In this document: positions 34,348-43,390 of the stretch, piece after piece
Position numbering within the stretch: the stretch's first letter is position 1
Layout: every line of letters begins with the position of its first letter
NCBI RefSeq assembly: GCF_022748595.1
Contig: NZ_JALDSX010000022.1
Location: 1-54,333 of the forward strand
Direction: 5' to 3'
DNA length: 54,333 nucleotides
Source of the DNA: Brevibacterium sp. ZH18
Lineage (GTDB): Bacteria; Actinomycetota; Actinomycetes; Actinomycetales; Brevibacteriaceae
The notes under the pieces: model-generated
Database searches by the model: none
The model's input: the letters and a program-made list of their open reading frames with translations, nothing else
Told to the model about the DNA's origin: nothing
Made by a program: the position numbers and the translations under genes

Positions 34348-35826
34348 TCAGGCCGGCAGGTCCCAGGTGTGAACCGGTTCGCCGGAGGCCTGGTTGGCCA
34401 GGTAAGCGTCCATCATCGCTTTGAGTCCGTCACTGCGCTCGGGCGAATCCGGGGCACTGTTCGGTGCCAGGTGTTCGAGCATGCGCAGCTGCCACGTCGC
34501 ACCGTTGGCGCGCTTCTCGGCACGTCCTTCGATGATCGACATGTATTCCTCGATCACATCTTTGTCGATGCCCAGACGGTTCAGGCCGCGCCTGGCCTGT
34601 GGAATGAGGACGTCGAGAACGAGGTCGGCGACGTCGATGTGACCGATCTTCGGCCACGTCACGCGGGCATTGATGCCATCCTTGGCGCAGGAGAAGAAGT
34701 TCTCCTCGGCCTCACGGAACGACATCCGTGACCAGACGGGGCGATTCTCTCCAACCAGGAACTCGGCAAGTCCGTAGTAGAAGGCGGCGTCGGCAACCAT
34801 GTCGACGGGGGTGGGACCGGCCGGCAGCAGTCGGTTCTCCACCCGGATATGCGCTCCGCTGTCGGAGGAATCGTAGATCGGGCGATTCCACCGCCACACG
34901 GTGCCGTTGTGCAGATTGAGCTCGTAGAGCTTCGGGGCATCGGCCGAACTGAACTCGACGAAGTCCTTGATCTCCGGCAGCAGCGGCGGGAAGTAGCGGA
35001 CGTTCTCCTCGAAGAGGTCGAAGACGCTCGTGATCCAGCGTTCGCCGAACCACACCCGCGGGCGTACCCCCTGGTTGACCAGTTCCGGGGTGCGCGTGTC
35101 GATCGACTGGCTGAAGACGGGGATCCGGGATTCGTGCCACAGCTTGCGACCGACGAACAGCGGAGAGTTCGCACTCATTGCGACCTGCGCCGCGGCGATC
35201 GCCTGCGAGGCGTTCCACGCCTCGGCGAACTTGTTGGGCGCGACCTGCAGATGCAGCTGCATCGACGTGCATGAGGCTTCGGGCGCGATGTCGGAGAACT
35301 CGTGCTTGTACTTCTCCTCACCGTCGAGCTCGATGCGGACGTATTCGCCGCGCGCATCGATGACCGAATTGCTCAGAGCCTCATAGCGGTTCTCCTCGGT
35401 CATCCACTTCGCCTCGGTGAGGAACTGGGTGGACAGCGTCGGCAGCGTTCCGATCGATGCGATCTTGAGCCCTTCCGCCTCGGCGGCCTTCTGGGCCCGC
35501 TCCAGCCGGTGTGCGATCCCGGCCTCCAGAGTCTTGAGCCCACGCCCGGCGACCTGCAGCACGGGATGGTTGAGTTCGAGGTTGAAGCCGCCGATCTCGG
35601 ACTGGTACTCGTCGCCCAGGTGCTCGAGGACCTTCGTATTGTTCAGACTCGGCTGATTGTCCTCGTCGACGAGGTTGAGTTCGAGCTCAAGACCGATCGT
35701 GCCCGCGGACTTGAAATCCGCGTGGCGCAGGTACGTGTCGAAGAGCTCGAGGTTCTCCGCGAGCTTCTCCCGATACAGCGTGCGTTCTTCCGGCGTATAC
35801 CGCTTCGAATTGACTGCCTCACCCAT
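34348..35826 (-). CDS. Glutamate-cysteine ligase family protein (GCS2/YbdK-like carboxylate-amine ligase)
   Basis: The 492-residue ATP-dependent ligase is of the GCS2 group. It shows TIGLELELNLVD (Mg/ATP Glu residues), GGFNLELNHPVLQV, SCTSMQLHLQV, LWHESRIPVFSQSIDTR, GTVWRWNRPIYD and HIRVENRLLPAGPTPVD. In actinobacteria these enzymes either make gamma-glutamylcysteine or an uncharacterised gamma-glutamyl amide; mycothiol producers do not need glutathione, so true GshA activity is uncertain. I choose the ATG at 35826 because the alternative at 35904 would run into the divergent promoter. No ribosome binding site is evident. Confidence 0.85.
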   Translation of the reverse strand: MGEAVNSKRYTPEERTLYREKLAENLELFDTYLRHADFKSAGTIGLELELNLVDEDNQPSLNNTKVLEHLGDEYQSEIGGFNLELNHPVLQVAGRGLKTLEAGIAHRLERAQKAAEAEGLKIASIGTLPTLSTQFLTEAKWMTEENRYEALSNSVIDARGEYVRIELDGEEKYKHEFSDIAPEASCTSMQLHLQVAPNKFAEAWNASQAIAAAQVAMSANSPLFVGRKLWHESRIPVFSQSIDTRTPELVNQGVRPRVWFGERWITSVFDLFEENVRYFPPLLPEIKDFVEFSSADAPKLYELNLHNGTVWRWNRPIYDSSDSGAHIRVENRLLPAGPTPVDMVADAAFYYGLAEFLVGENRPVWSRMSFREAEENFFSCAKDGINARVTWPKIGHIDVADLVLDVLIPQARRGLNRLGIDKDVIEEYMSIIEGRAEKRANGATWQLRMLEHLAPNSAPDSPERSDGLKAMMDAYLANQASGEPVHTWDLPA

Positions 35827-35943
35827 GGGACAAGCAAACCACAGAGTAAGGGGTTTGCGCTCCCCCGAGAAGGCATGCGTTTGCGCATCGCCGGATGCGG
35901 ACATCTCGACCGACAGCTCAGCACCCGCCGTAGAATCTGGGCC

Positions 35944-37116
35944 ATGACTACGACTCTGCCTTCAGATCTCCAGTCCGCCGACCTCCTCGGGAAGGCCGCC
36001 GAACGCCTTCCTCTCATGCTCGATGACCTCAAACGCGTCATCTCGCTCGAAACCCCCTCACACGACAAAGATGCTGTCGCCGCCGGTGCGCAGGATTTCG
36101 TCGCACTGCTGCACGAGCGCCTCGGCGCCACAGCCGAGACCATCACCGTCGGGGACACCACGCATGTGCGCCTGCGCTTCGGCGACGGTCCCGCCCGAGT
36201 CGTCCTCCTCAACCACCAGGACACCGTGTGGCCGCACGGGACGCTCGAGCGCATCCCGTTCTCCACCGATGACGGAATCCTGCGCGGTCCGGGCAGCTTC
36301 GACATGCTCACCGGAGCGATCATGAGCGTGCACGCGACAGCGATCCTGCGCGAGCACCTCGGCGAGGATGCGCTCAACGGTCTGTCGATCCTGGTCACCG
36401 GCGATGAGGAGATCGGATCGATCTCGTCCTCGGACCTCATCCGCGCCGAAGCGGCCGAAGCGAAGGCCGTCTATGTGATGGAGGCGAGCGCAGGTGGTGC
36501 GCTCAAGCTCGAGCGCAAGGGCACGAGCAACTATGTCCTCGCCTTCAAAGGCAAGGCATCCCACGCCGGCCTCGAACCCGAGAAGGGGATCAATGCGGGA
36601 ATGGCGCTGGCGCTGCACCTGCCGTTGGTCGCGGATCTCGCCGACGCTTCAGCTGGGACCTCAGTGGTGCCGACCGTGATCAGTGCGGGGACCACGTCGA
36701 ACACCGTGCCCGCCGAGGCGCGCGTGGACATCGACGTCCGTGCCCGCACCGCGGCCGAGCTCGAGCGCGTCGATGCCGCAATCCGGAAGTTGGCAACCCA
36801 GCCGCAGCTCGAAGGATCGACGATCGAGGTTCTCGGCGGCATCAACCGCCCGCCGTTCGAGCGCGAGCAGTCGGCGTCCTTGTTCGAACGCGCGACCGCA
36901 CTGTCGGCCGACCTCGGCCTTCCGGCACCTGAAGGTGTATCCGTGGGCGGAGCTTCGGACGGGAACTTCACCGCTGGCGACGGCATCGACACACTCGACG
37001 GACTGGGTGCCGTGGGCGATGGCGCGCATGCCGAACACGAGCACGCGGTCATCGATCAGATCGCCCCGCGCACAGCACTGCTCGCGGCTCTCATCGCCGA
37101 CCAGCTGCAGGACTGA
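35944..37116 (+). CDS. M20 family metallopeptidase (carboxypeptidase G2-like)
   Basis: The 390-residue dizinc peptidase has LLNHQDTVWPHG with the first His, SFDMLTG with the bridging Asp, TGDEEIGS with catalytic Glu and ligand Glu, VMEASAGG with another Glu, and HAEHEHAVID with the last His. The dimerisation lid around GKASHAGLEPEKGINA is normal. It probably removes C-terminal glutamate or cleaves a related N-acyl amino acid in the cytosol. TAGAAT (35931-35936) ends 7 bases before the ATG, a leaderless start. It is divergent from the gamma-glutamyl ligase gene, which may reflect linked gamma-glutamyl chemistry. Confidence 0.88.
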   Translation: MTTTLPSDLQSADLLGKAAERLPLMLDDLKRVISLETPSHDKDAVAAGAQDFVALLHERLGATAETITVGDTTHVRLRFGDGPARVVLLNHQDTVWPHGTLERIPFSTDDGILRGPGSFDMLTGAIMSVHATAILREHLGEDALNGLSILVTGDEEIGSISSSDLIRAEAAEAKAVYVMEASAGGALKLERKGTSNYVLAFKGKASHAGLEPEKGINAGMALALHLPLVADLADASAGTSVVPTVISAGTTSNTVPAEARVDIDVRARTAAELERVDAAIRKLATQPQLEGSTIEVLGGINRPPFEREQSASLFERATALSADLGLPAPEGVSVGGASDGNFTAGDGIDTLDGLGAVGDGAHAEHEHAVIDQIAPRTALLAALIADQLQD

Positions 37117-37143
37117 GCTCAGCGTAGGCACCCTGCACTGACC

Positions 37144-37195
37144 GTCGCATTCCATTGCGGCTGCGGCCCGTCGCAGTCCATTGCGGCTGCGGCCG
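37144..37195. repeat. 26-bp tandem duplication
   Basis: Units 37144-37169 and 37170-37195 differ at two positions. The array lies between the convergent M20 peptidase and FkbM genes and is not coding. Confidence 0.9.
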
Positions 37196-37223
37196 AGACC
37201 GGTTTCGCTGAGCTCACCGTCGG

Positions 37224-38168
37224 TCAGTCGACAGGGTAGCCGGCGTCCCGCATCGTCGACTGGCTCTTCGTCGTGAAGAGCCAGTCGCGGAAGTGCGGGT
37301 CCGGCACGACCGTCTCACGCGCGCTCAGACAGTCGCGTTCGACGAGATAGTAGTGGTACCCGAAGCGGCCGAGCACTCGCATCAGCTCATCGGGACGGGC
37401 TCTGTCATCGAGGACTTCGCATAGGATGTCCGGTTTCAGCGCCTCGAGGAACTCCTGCCCAAACTCGAAGACGTCGTTCTCGGCACCTTCGACGTCGATC
37501 TTCACGGTCACTCGGGGCGTGCCATCCGGCATGTCCGGGAGGAGTTCGTCGAGGGAGGAGAAGCGCACCTCGGCGCCCGAGTCGAAGTCCATGCTCGCTG
37601 CGTAGAAGGACGGCAGCGCTGATCCTCCGTCACCGGTGGGCACCTGCATCGTGGTGCCCGGCTTGCCCACGCCCGACGGGTGAACCGTGACCCGATCGCC
37701 GAGCTGGTTGCGGGCGACGTTCTTCTCCAGGCCTGCGACGACGGCGGGGATGATCTCGAACGAGTGAGCGTGCACCTGCGGGTTGGCGGCCAGGACGGCC
37801 ATCGTGAAGACCCCGGTGTAGGCGCCGATGTCGAGGAACACCTCTGCGTCCTTGCTTAGGTCGACCATGAGTTCGAGGGCGAACGCATCCTCTTCCTCGG
37901 TCCGTCGACCCTTGCCCCAATAGAATTCCTTCGCAATCTCGCACCGGAACGGATCGACAAGGTAGAAGTCGGCGTCACCGGCACGCCCGCGCACCTCGGT
38001 GAGACCGATCGGGGCAGGCAGTCTTCCGACCTTGATCCCTTTGACGTGAGGCGCGACGGTGCGCAGCAGCGGGTGGAGGATCGGCTGGGCGAGGGCGGCT
38101 TTGACCGGCAGCTTCAGCCCGAACCATGACTGCTTCCGGGCCTTGAGCGTACTCAGGTAGTCATTCAC
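37224..38168 (-). CDS. FkbM family methyltransferase
   Basis: The 314-residue SAM-dependent methyltransferase has motif I as EVFLDIGAYTGVFTMAVLAA, an acidic residue at HSFEIIP, and VTVKIDVEGAENDVFEFG, the FkbM signature. The C-terminal part HYYLVERDCL is also typical. The start is the GTG at 38166-38168, with GAGGGGGA upstream; no good start lies before it. FkbM enzymes O-methylate sugars or polyketides, often surface glycans. No glycan cluster is nearby, so the acceptor is unknown. Confidence 0.87.
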   Translation of the reverse strand: MNDYLSTLKARKQSWFGLKLPVKAALAQPILHPLLRTVAPHVKGIKVGRLPAPIGLTEVRGRAGDADFYLVDPFRCEIAKEFYWGKGRRTEEEDAFALELMVDLSKDAEVFLDIGAYTGVFTMAVLAANPQVHAHSFEIIPAVVAGLEKNVARNQLGDRVTVHPSGVGKPGTTMQVPTGDGGSALPSFYAASMDFDSGAEVRFSSLDELLPDMPDGTPRVTVKIDVEGAENDVFEFGQEFLEALKPDILCEVLDDRARPDELMRVLGRFGYHYYLVERDCLSARETVVPDPHFRDWLFTTKSQSTMRDAGYPVD

Positions 38169-38475
38169 GGTGATCCCCCTCGGTGACTCTTTTGTCCACC
38201 GTACCAATGTCGCTGACGCACCATCCAGCGTCGGATCCGACTGCACGGGCAGGTTTGTCGACCTGGCCCGACCGCTGTGTGCTGGAGTGAGGTGACAGAG
38301 CGTCGATATCCGGGCTGGAAACCACCGTTCGTTCACCTCAGAATCGTGCGGTTCACGGTGGAGCCGGGCGCTCGGTCCGATCTCGCCGCAAGCCCAGCGC
38401 CGAGGCGGTTGCTGCCGAAGCTATAGGCTGGAGACCAGGATCATCAGCTCCAATCACAAAGAAGGTGCACGGCGC
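38169..38475. other. 307-bp divergent intergenic region
   Basis: It separates the FkbM gene (minus) from the menC-like gene (plus). TATAGG (38422-38427) is a possible -10 for the latter. I see no strong dyad, repeat or RNA structure. Confidence 0.5.
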
Positions 38476-39600
38476 ATGAAACTCAAGTCAATGACCCTCC
38501 ATCAGGTATCGATTCCCCTGGTCACTCCCTTCGAGACCTCGTTCATGAGGGAGACCGAGAAGGACTGCTATCTTGTCGAGGCGACCTTTGACACCCCCAA
38601 GGGCGAGATCACCGGGTGGGGAGAATCCGTCGCGATGATCTCTCCGCTCTACTCCTCCGAGTACGTGGCGTCCGGCATCGATGTCACGAAGCGCTGGCTG
38701 GCCCCGATCCTCTTCGGCATCGATGACCTCACCGCAGAAACGGTGTCCTGGCACCTGCGCCACGTCATCGGTCACCCGATGGCGAAGTCCGCGATCGAGA
38801 TGGCGGTCATCGAGGCCCAGCTCAAACTCAATGATCAGTCCTTCAAGGACTACCTGGGTGGGGTCGTCGATTCGGTCCCGTCGGGAGTGTCGGTGGGCAT
38901 TCAGGACTCCGTCGAGGAGACCGTGCGCGTCATCGGCGGCTACCTCGAAGAGGGTTACGCCCGCATCAAGCTCAAGATCAAGCCCGGGAAGGACATCGCG
39001 CCCATCGCCGCCGTGCGCAAGGCCTTCGGTGACGACTTCGGCTTCCAGGTCGATGCGAACGCCGCGTACACCCTCGTCGATGCTTCGCATCTGCGCCGCC
39101 TCGACGAATATGGTCTTCTGCTCATCGAGCAGCCTCTGGGTGAGGCCGACATCCGTCAGCATGCCGAGCTCGCGAAGCTGATGGAGACGCCGATGTGCCT
39201 CGACGAGTCGATCGTCTCCGCCGAGGCGGCCGCTGACGCGATCTCGATGGGCGCGGCTGCGGTCATCAACATCAAACCCGGCCGAGTGGGCGGCTTCATC
39301 GAGGCGAAGAAGATCCACGACCTGTCGGCCGCTCACGGTGTGGCCGTCTGGCACGGTGGAATGGTCGAGACCGGGCTGGGCCGTGCGGCCAACGCCGCAT
39401 TGGCGTCGCTGCCCGGATTCACGCTGCCCGGCGACATCTCGGGTTCGAACCGCTTCTTCCACGAGGACATCACCGAGGAGATCGTCATGTACGACGGCAA
39501 GGTCGACGTGCCAACGGGTGTCGGCTTCGGCGTCTCGATCGATCCGGCGAAGTTCGAGAGGTTCCGCACCGATTCTGTCGAGCTGCTGCCGCAGGGCTGA
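38476..39600 (+). CDS. menC: o-Succinylbenzoate synthase / N-succinylamino acid racemase (enolase superfamily)
   Basis: The 374-residue member of the MLE subgroup has catalytic Lys165 and Lys167 (IKLKIKPG), metal ligands Asp193 (QVDANAAY), Glu218 (LIEQPLG) and Asp243 (CLDES), and Lys267 (NIKPGRVGG). The GGMVETGLGRAAN segment is typical of the NSAR/OSBS branch. OSBS makes a menaquinone precursor; the racemase works on N-succinyl amino acids. No other men gene is nearby, so racemase or dual activity remains open. GAAGG lies before the ATG. Confidence 0.87.
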   Translation: MKLKSMTLHQVSIPLVTPFETSFMRETEKDCYLVEATFDTPKGEITGWGESVAMISPLYSSEYVASGIDVTKRWLAPILFGIDDLTAETVSWHLRHVIGHPMAKSAIEMAVIEAQLKLNDQSFKDYLGGVVDSVPSGVSVGIQDSVEETVRVIGGYLEEGYARIKLKIKPGKDIAPIAAVRKAFGDDFGFQVDANAAYTLVDASHLRRLDEYGLLLIEQPLGEADIRQHAELAKLMETPMCLDESIVSAEAAADAISMGAAAVINIKPGRVGGFIEAKKIHDLSAAHGVAVWHGGMVETGLGRAANAALASLPGFTLPGDISGSNRFFHEDITEEIVMYDGKVDVPTGVGFGVSIDPAKFERFRTDSVELLPQG

Positions 39601-39653
39601 TCGGCTGCTCCCCCAGGAGGCAACAGCGACTCCCTCGGCCCGCGTCTAGTCGC

Positions 39654-40562
39654 TCAGTTGTGGGTGTGCGTCTCCTGGGCAGCGTCCTTCGCTCGGTCGA
39701 ACTGGAAGGTCGAGTGCTCGATCGCTACCTTGAAATGCTCGGCCAGGCACTCCTGGAGTGCTGTGAGTATTCGCGGCGCGTGTCCGTCGTAGAAGCACTC
39801 GTCGGCGAGCACCACATGTGCCGTGAGCACGGGCAGGTTCGAGTCGATTCTCGTCACGTGCAGATCGTGAACCTCGCGGACGTGCTCGATTCCTTCGATA
39901 TGTGCTTTGACCTTGTCGAGGTCGAGCTCCTTGGGAGCGACCTCGAGCAGAATCGATCCCGTTTCGCGGAGGATCGAAAATGCCCGGGGAACGATCAGGG
40001 CGGCGATGAACAGCGCTGCCACGGCATCGGCCCGGCCCCAGTCGAAGAGCCAGATCGAGACGGCGGCAAGAATGACGGCGACCGATCCGAGAGCATCGGC
40101 GATGACTTCGAGGAATGCAGCTTTGAGGTTGAGGGAGTCCTCTTTCGCTGAGCTGAGGATGATGATCGAGACGATGTTGCCAGCGAGCCCGATCGCGCCG
40201 AAGACCATGAGTTCGGGCCCGGGGACCTCTGGTGGGAGGAAGAAGCGGCGGATGCCCTCGATCAGGCTGTATCCACCGAGGCCCAACAGCAGTGTGGCCT
40301 GAGCACCGGCGGCCAGGACCTCTGCGCGACGGAACCCCCACGTCTTCTGACCTTTCGGCGGCGTGCGAACCAACGTGGCGGCGAACAGGGCTATGCCGAT
40401 CCCGATGAGGTCGACGGCGTTGTGGCCGGTATCGATGAGGAGCGCCAAGCTGCCCGTCATGATCGAGCCGATGACCTGGAAGACGAAGATCGCCAGGACG
40501 ATGCCGAACACGACGGCCAGCCGTCGACGCGACCCGGAAGTGTGTGAGTGATCGTGTGCCAT
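39654..40562 (-). CDS. CDF family divalent metal cation exporter
   Basis: The 302-residue cation diffusion facilitator has six membrane helices and a cytoplasmic domain with HVREVHDLHVTRI. Helix 2 has the metal site DTGHNAVD (His-x3-Asp). In helix 5 the usual His-x3-Asp is Glu-x3-Asp (FLEVIADALGS), a substitution also seen in other actinobacterial CDFs that may shift selectivity away from a pure Zn set. The N-terminus has a small His group (MAHDHSHT). GGGAGG precedes the ATG, and an SmtB-box-like dyad lies upstream. It is probably a zinc or cobalt exporter. Confidence 0.9.
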   Translation of the reverse strand: MAHDHSHTSGSRRRLAVVFGIVLAIFVFQVIGSIMTGSLALLIDTGHNAVDLIGIGIALFAATLVRTPPKGQKTWGFRRAEVLAAGAQATLLLGLGGYSLIEGIRRFFLPPEVPGPELMVFGAIGLAGNIVSIIILSSAKEDSLNLKAAFLEVIADALGSVAVILAAVSIWLFDWGRADAVAALFIAALIVPRAFSILRETGSILLEVAPKELDLDKVKAHIEGIEHVREVHDLHVTRIDSNLPVLTAHVVLADECFYDGHAPRILTALQECLAEHFKVAIEHSTFQFDRAKDAAQETHTHN

Positions 40563-40588
40563 GGAAACCTCCCTACACCATCACATTA

Positions 40589-40602
40589 ACATATGCGCAT
40601 GT
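40589..40602 (-). promoter_or_regulatory. SmtB/ArsR-type operator-like dyad upstream of the CDF gene
   Basis: ACATATGCGCATGT fits the ATATGnnCATAT-type boxes bound by SmtB/CzrA repressors, with a perfect ATGCGCAT core, about 27-40 bases before the CDF start. A matching zinc sensor is encoded at 31694-32053. Confidence 0.5.
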
Positions 40603-40633
40603 CTTTATGCATTGGTGAGAATCCTCAATAGAA

Positions 40634-40674
40634 GAAGTGCAGGTGCCCGCTTCCGCGCTGGCCACCTGCACTTC
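40634..40674 (-). terminator. Hairpin downstream of the flotillin gene
   Basis: GAAGTGCAGGTG (40634-40645) pairs perfectly with 40663-40674 across a 17-base loop. It lies about 150 bases beyond the flotillin stop on the minus strand and just upstream of the CDF promoter. Termination is likely; an insulating role between the two genes is possible. Confidence 0.5.
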
Positions 40675-40690
40675 AACAACTCAGGACTAT

Positions 40691-40762
40691 GAGTCATTCA
40701 CTGCCCACGACGGGGAGTCATTCACTGCTCAGAACTCAAAGCCATTCACAGTTCGGAATCGC
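40691..40762. repeat. 24-bp period repeat in the intergenic region
   Basis: GAGTCATTCACTGC occurs at 40691 and 40715, and a degenerate AAGCCATTCACAGT at 40739, exactly 24 bp apart. It reads through in one plus-strand frame as ESFTAHDG-type octapeptides but has no credible gene around it. Confidence 0.75.
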
Positions 40763-40826
40763 TCAAGAATCCTCACGCCGCTTCCGAACGCGACGCGACC
40801 AGCGCAACATTCGCCAAGCGTGCGAC

Positions 40827-42629
40827 TCACTTCTTGTCCGGCCCGCTGCCCTTCGGGCCGCCGTCCTTCGGACCGCCGTCCTTCGGACCGCCGCCGTTCG
40901 GACCCTGGTCACGGGGACCCTTGCCATGGGTTCCGCCCGAACCATCGGACCCGCCGTCGCGCTCATCGCGGCGCCGTTTCGCCTCGGCGATGTAGGACTG
41001 GACATCGATGCCGGTGGCTTTCTTCACCTCGTCGCCGATGTGCGTGAGGTCAAGGTCGCCGTGCTCGTCGAGGTAGTCCTTCGGATCGAAGCCGCTGCGA
41101 GCCCATGCACTGGGATCAGTCCAATCGACGGGCCCCGGACCTTGACGCTTCGAGCGCTCCTCGCGATCGCCGGAGACTTGCCCTTCGACGATCTGTCCGT
41201 CATCCGCGGAGTCCTTGCTTGACCCTGCATCCGACGGTCCGGAATCGTCCCGGTCCTGACTGCGCGAGAACGTTGATCCGCCCTGATTCTTCGCCTTGGT
41301 GACAAGATCGCCGAGGTCGATTCCAGTCGTGCCCCGCACGACTTCGAGGACCTGTGCAAGATTGTTCGACACCGAGTTCGCGAGCTTCGACTCCCCATCG
41401 GTGGATACGATCGAGAGATCCTTGATGTTCGCGTACGGGGCCACGAGCTCTCCGGCGATGTTCGGCAGAACCTCGAGGACCTTCGACAGCACTGCGGCGT
41501 CGTTGAATTTCTTGTACGCCTCAGCCTGAGCCTGGAGCGCCTCGGCCTCAGCAGCACCGCGTGCCCTGATCGCGTCGGCCTCAGCCTCACCTTCAAGCCG
41601 GATCGCCTCAGCGTCCTTCGATCGACGGTGCAGCTCAGCTGCGGCTTCAGCTCGACCTTGAGCTTCGATCTCATAGGCACGAGCGTCCGATTCAGCCTGC
41701 TGGCGGTAGCGCTCAGCATCGGCAGGTCGCCTGACCTCGGCATCGAGCTGTTCGGCACGCAGTTCCGCAGCTTCCTTCGCCACGACCCGATCGCGTTCGA
41801 GCAGCTTCTGCTTCTCTGCCGCGGCGGACAGCGGACCGGCGTTGTCGGCCGAGGCCTGACGCTGATCAGCTTCTTCCTTCAGCGCCGCCCGACGCAGGGC
41901 GAGCTGCTGCTGCTGTTCGGCGATGGCCTGGTCGGTCAGCGCCTGCTGCTTCTGGGTCTCTTCGTTCTGCAACGCCTCTTCGACGGCCGATGCACGACTG
42001 GCATTCGCCTCGGCGATGGCGGCGTTCTTCGCCACTTCAGCCGCCTGCGGACGACCCCAGTCACGCAGATAGCTGCCTTCGTCCTCGACGGCGGAGATCT
42101 GGAAGGTGTCGATGACCAGACCTTGGTTGTTCATCGAGTGCGCGGACTCCTCCTGCACCTGAGCGGCGAAGGAGGCGCGATCCTGGATGATCTGCTCGAC
42201 GGTGAGCGTGCCGACGACGGCACGCAGGGTGCCAGAGAGAATCTCAGTGCTGTAGGGCTCGATCTGGTCCTGCTGATCGAGGAAGCGCTGGGCGGCCTTG
42301 CGGACATCGTCCTCGGTGCCGCCGACCTTGACCTGAGCGACTCCGTGCAGTCGCAGTGCGATGCCGTTCATCGAGATTCCGTCGATCGCGACGGCGATCT
42401 GGCGCGATGACAGCGACAGGAAGAACGCCTTCTGAACGATCGGGTAGACGACCGCGCGACCGCCGATGACGATGCGCCCGCTACCGCCGGCACCCGAGGC
42501 ATTCCGCCCGGTGATGATCAGAGCCTCCGACGGGGAGGCAATTTTGTAGGACCGCAGAATCACGATGAGTGCGATCAGAACGACTATGACAATGACACCG
42601 ATACCGCCGGCGCCTAGAAGCAGGTCCAT
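40827..42629 (-). CDS. Flotillin-like SPFH protein with extended disordered tail
   Basis: The 600-residue protein has one N-terminal membrane helix (GAGGIGVIVIVVLIALIVIL) and an SPFH domain to about residue 190, including AIDGISMNGIALRLHGVAQV and LVIDTFQISAVEDEGSYLRD. A long Ala/Glu-rich flotillin coiled coil follows to about 380, then VLPNIAGELVAPYANIKDLS. The last 150 residues are charged and disordered and end in GGPKD repeats (15-bp units, 40846-40905). Flotillins organise membrane microdomains. GGAAGG before the ATG at 42629 decides the start. No NfeD-like partner is adjacent; the next gene upstream is the DUF3817 gene. Confidence 0.9.
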   Translation of the reverse strand: MDLLLGAGGIGVIVIVVLIALIVILRSYKIASPSEALIITGRNASGAGGSGRIVIGGRAVVYPIVQKAFFLSLSSRQIAVAIDGISMNGIALRLHGVAQVKVGGTEDDVRKAAQRFLDQQDQIEPYSTEILSGTLRAVVGTLTVEQIIQDRASFAAQVQEESAHSMNNQGLVIDTFQISAVEDEGSYLRDWGRPQAAEVAKNAAIAEANASRASAVEEALQNEETQKQQALTDQAIAEQQQQLALRRAALKEEADQRQASADNAGPLSAAAEKQKLLERDRVVAKEAAELRAEQLDAEVRRPADAERYRQQAESDARAYEIEAQGRAEAAAELHRRSKDAEAIRLEGEAEADAIRARGAAEAEALQAQAEAYKKFNDAAVLSKVLEVLPNIAGELVAPYANIKDLSIVSTDGESKLANSVSNNLAQVLEVVRGTTGIDLGDLVTKAKNQGGSTFSRSQDRDDSGPSDAGSSKDSADDGQIVEGQVSGDREERSKRQGPGPVDWTDPSAWARSGFDPKDYLDEHGDLDLTHIGDEVKKATGIDVQSYIAEAKRRRDERDGGSDGSGGTHGKGPRDQGPNGGGPKDGGPKDGGPKGSGPDKK

Positions 42630-42732
42630 CAGTGGGCCTTCCAACACTCGAGGATGTGCGTGCAGGGCGGTCGCTGAGGACCGGGCCCATTGCCATCATC
42701 CTATGCGAGGCCCCTGACATTGCCCAGGGAAG

Positions 42733-43194
42733 TCACTTGCCCCAGTCGCCGGGAGGGCCCAGGAACAGGAGCCCGCTGAAGATGATGATGACGACGACGA
42801 TTCCGACGGCGATCGCCAGCCATGGCTTGCGGATTGCCCACGAGGTGAGCCGTTCGAACCAGTTCCTGGGTGTCCGGCCATCGGCGCCGAGCCCCCAGCC
42901 ACCCTCGAGCAGACCGGCTTTCGCGACCGAGACCTCGAAGGGAATCGTGGCATAGGGAATGATCGCTGAGGCAAGACCGGTGGCAATCCGACGCTTGCTC
43001 CACATCTGCGAGGTTCCGACGCCGATGACGGCAATGACGAAGCAGATGAAGACGAAGCCGTGGATTCCACCGCCGATGCGCACACCGATCTCAGTCGTCT
43101 TGGTGACGTACTTGAGGATCATTCCGATGATGAGCAGAGACCAGGTCACGGTCTCGGCGATGGCAAAGAATCTGAAGAAGCGCTTGGGGGTCAC
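42733..43194 (-). CDS. DUF3817 family membrane protein
   Basis: The 153-residue protein begins TPKRFFRFFAIAETVTWSLL, then the RIGGGIHGFVFICFV segment characteristic of DUF3817, with three helices in the family domain and one more helix at the C-terminus (KPWLAIAVGIVVVIIIFSG). The function is unknown. The GTG start has no ribosome binding site, but CACAAT lies 8 bases upstream, so it may be leaderless. The flotillin gene follows on the same strand after about 100 bases. Confidence 0.82.
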   Translation of the reverse strand: MTPKRFFRFFAIAETVTWSLLIIGMILKYVTKTTEIGVRIGGGIHGFVFICFVIAVIGVGTSQMWSKRRIATGLASAIIPYATIPFEVSVAKAGLLEGGWGLGADGRTPRNWFERLTSWAIRKPWLAIAVGIVVVIIIFSGLLFLGPPGDWGK

Positions 43195-43248
43195 GGGAGA
43201 CTATTGTGCCTGACCAAGATGAGCGGGTGCTGAAGAGCAATGAATGAA

Positions 43249-43288
43249 CACGCGGGCCGGCGAACTTGTCCAGTCACCGGCCCGCGTG
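43249..43288 (-). terminator. Terminator hairpin of the M28 peptidase gene
   Basis: A perfect 12-bp GC-rich stem (43249-43260 with 43277-43288) has a 16-base loop, about 100 bases past the stop on the minus strand, followed there by TTCATTCATT. A smaller GATCAG/CTGATC hairpin (43329-43346) precedes it. Confidence 0.7.
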
Positions 43289-43390
43289 GCATCGGGGCCT
43301 GCGGTCCGTGCGTCGATCGAATCTCAGCGATCAGGTCTCACTGATCAACGATCCGGCCGACGCCCGGCCTCAGGTTCTCTCTGCGGCTGC

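Noticed and set aside
35302..35943. Long open frame in front of the M20 peptidase, giving a 604-residue protein
   Set aside because: It is antisense to the gamma-glutamyl ligase gene, whose protein has clear family motifs; the peptidase family begins at the ATG at 35944, which has its own -10.
40637..41047. Possible short gene carrying the 24-bp repeats
   Set aside because: It has no ribosome binding site, is mostly antisense to the flotillin tail and shows Arg-rich shadow composition after the repeat.
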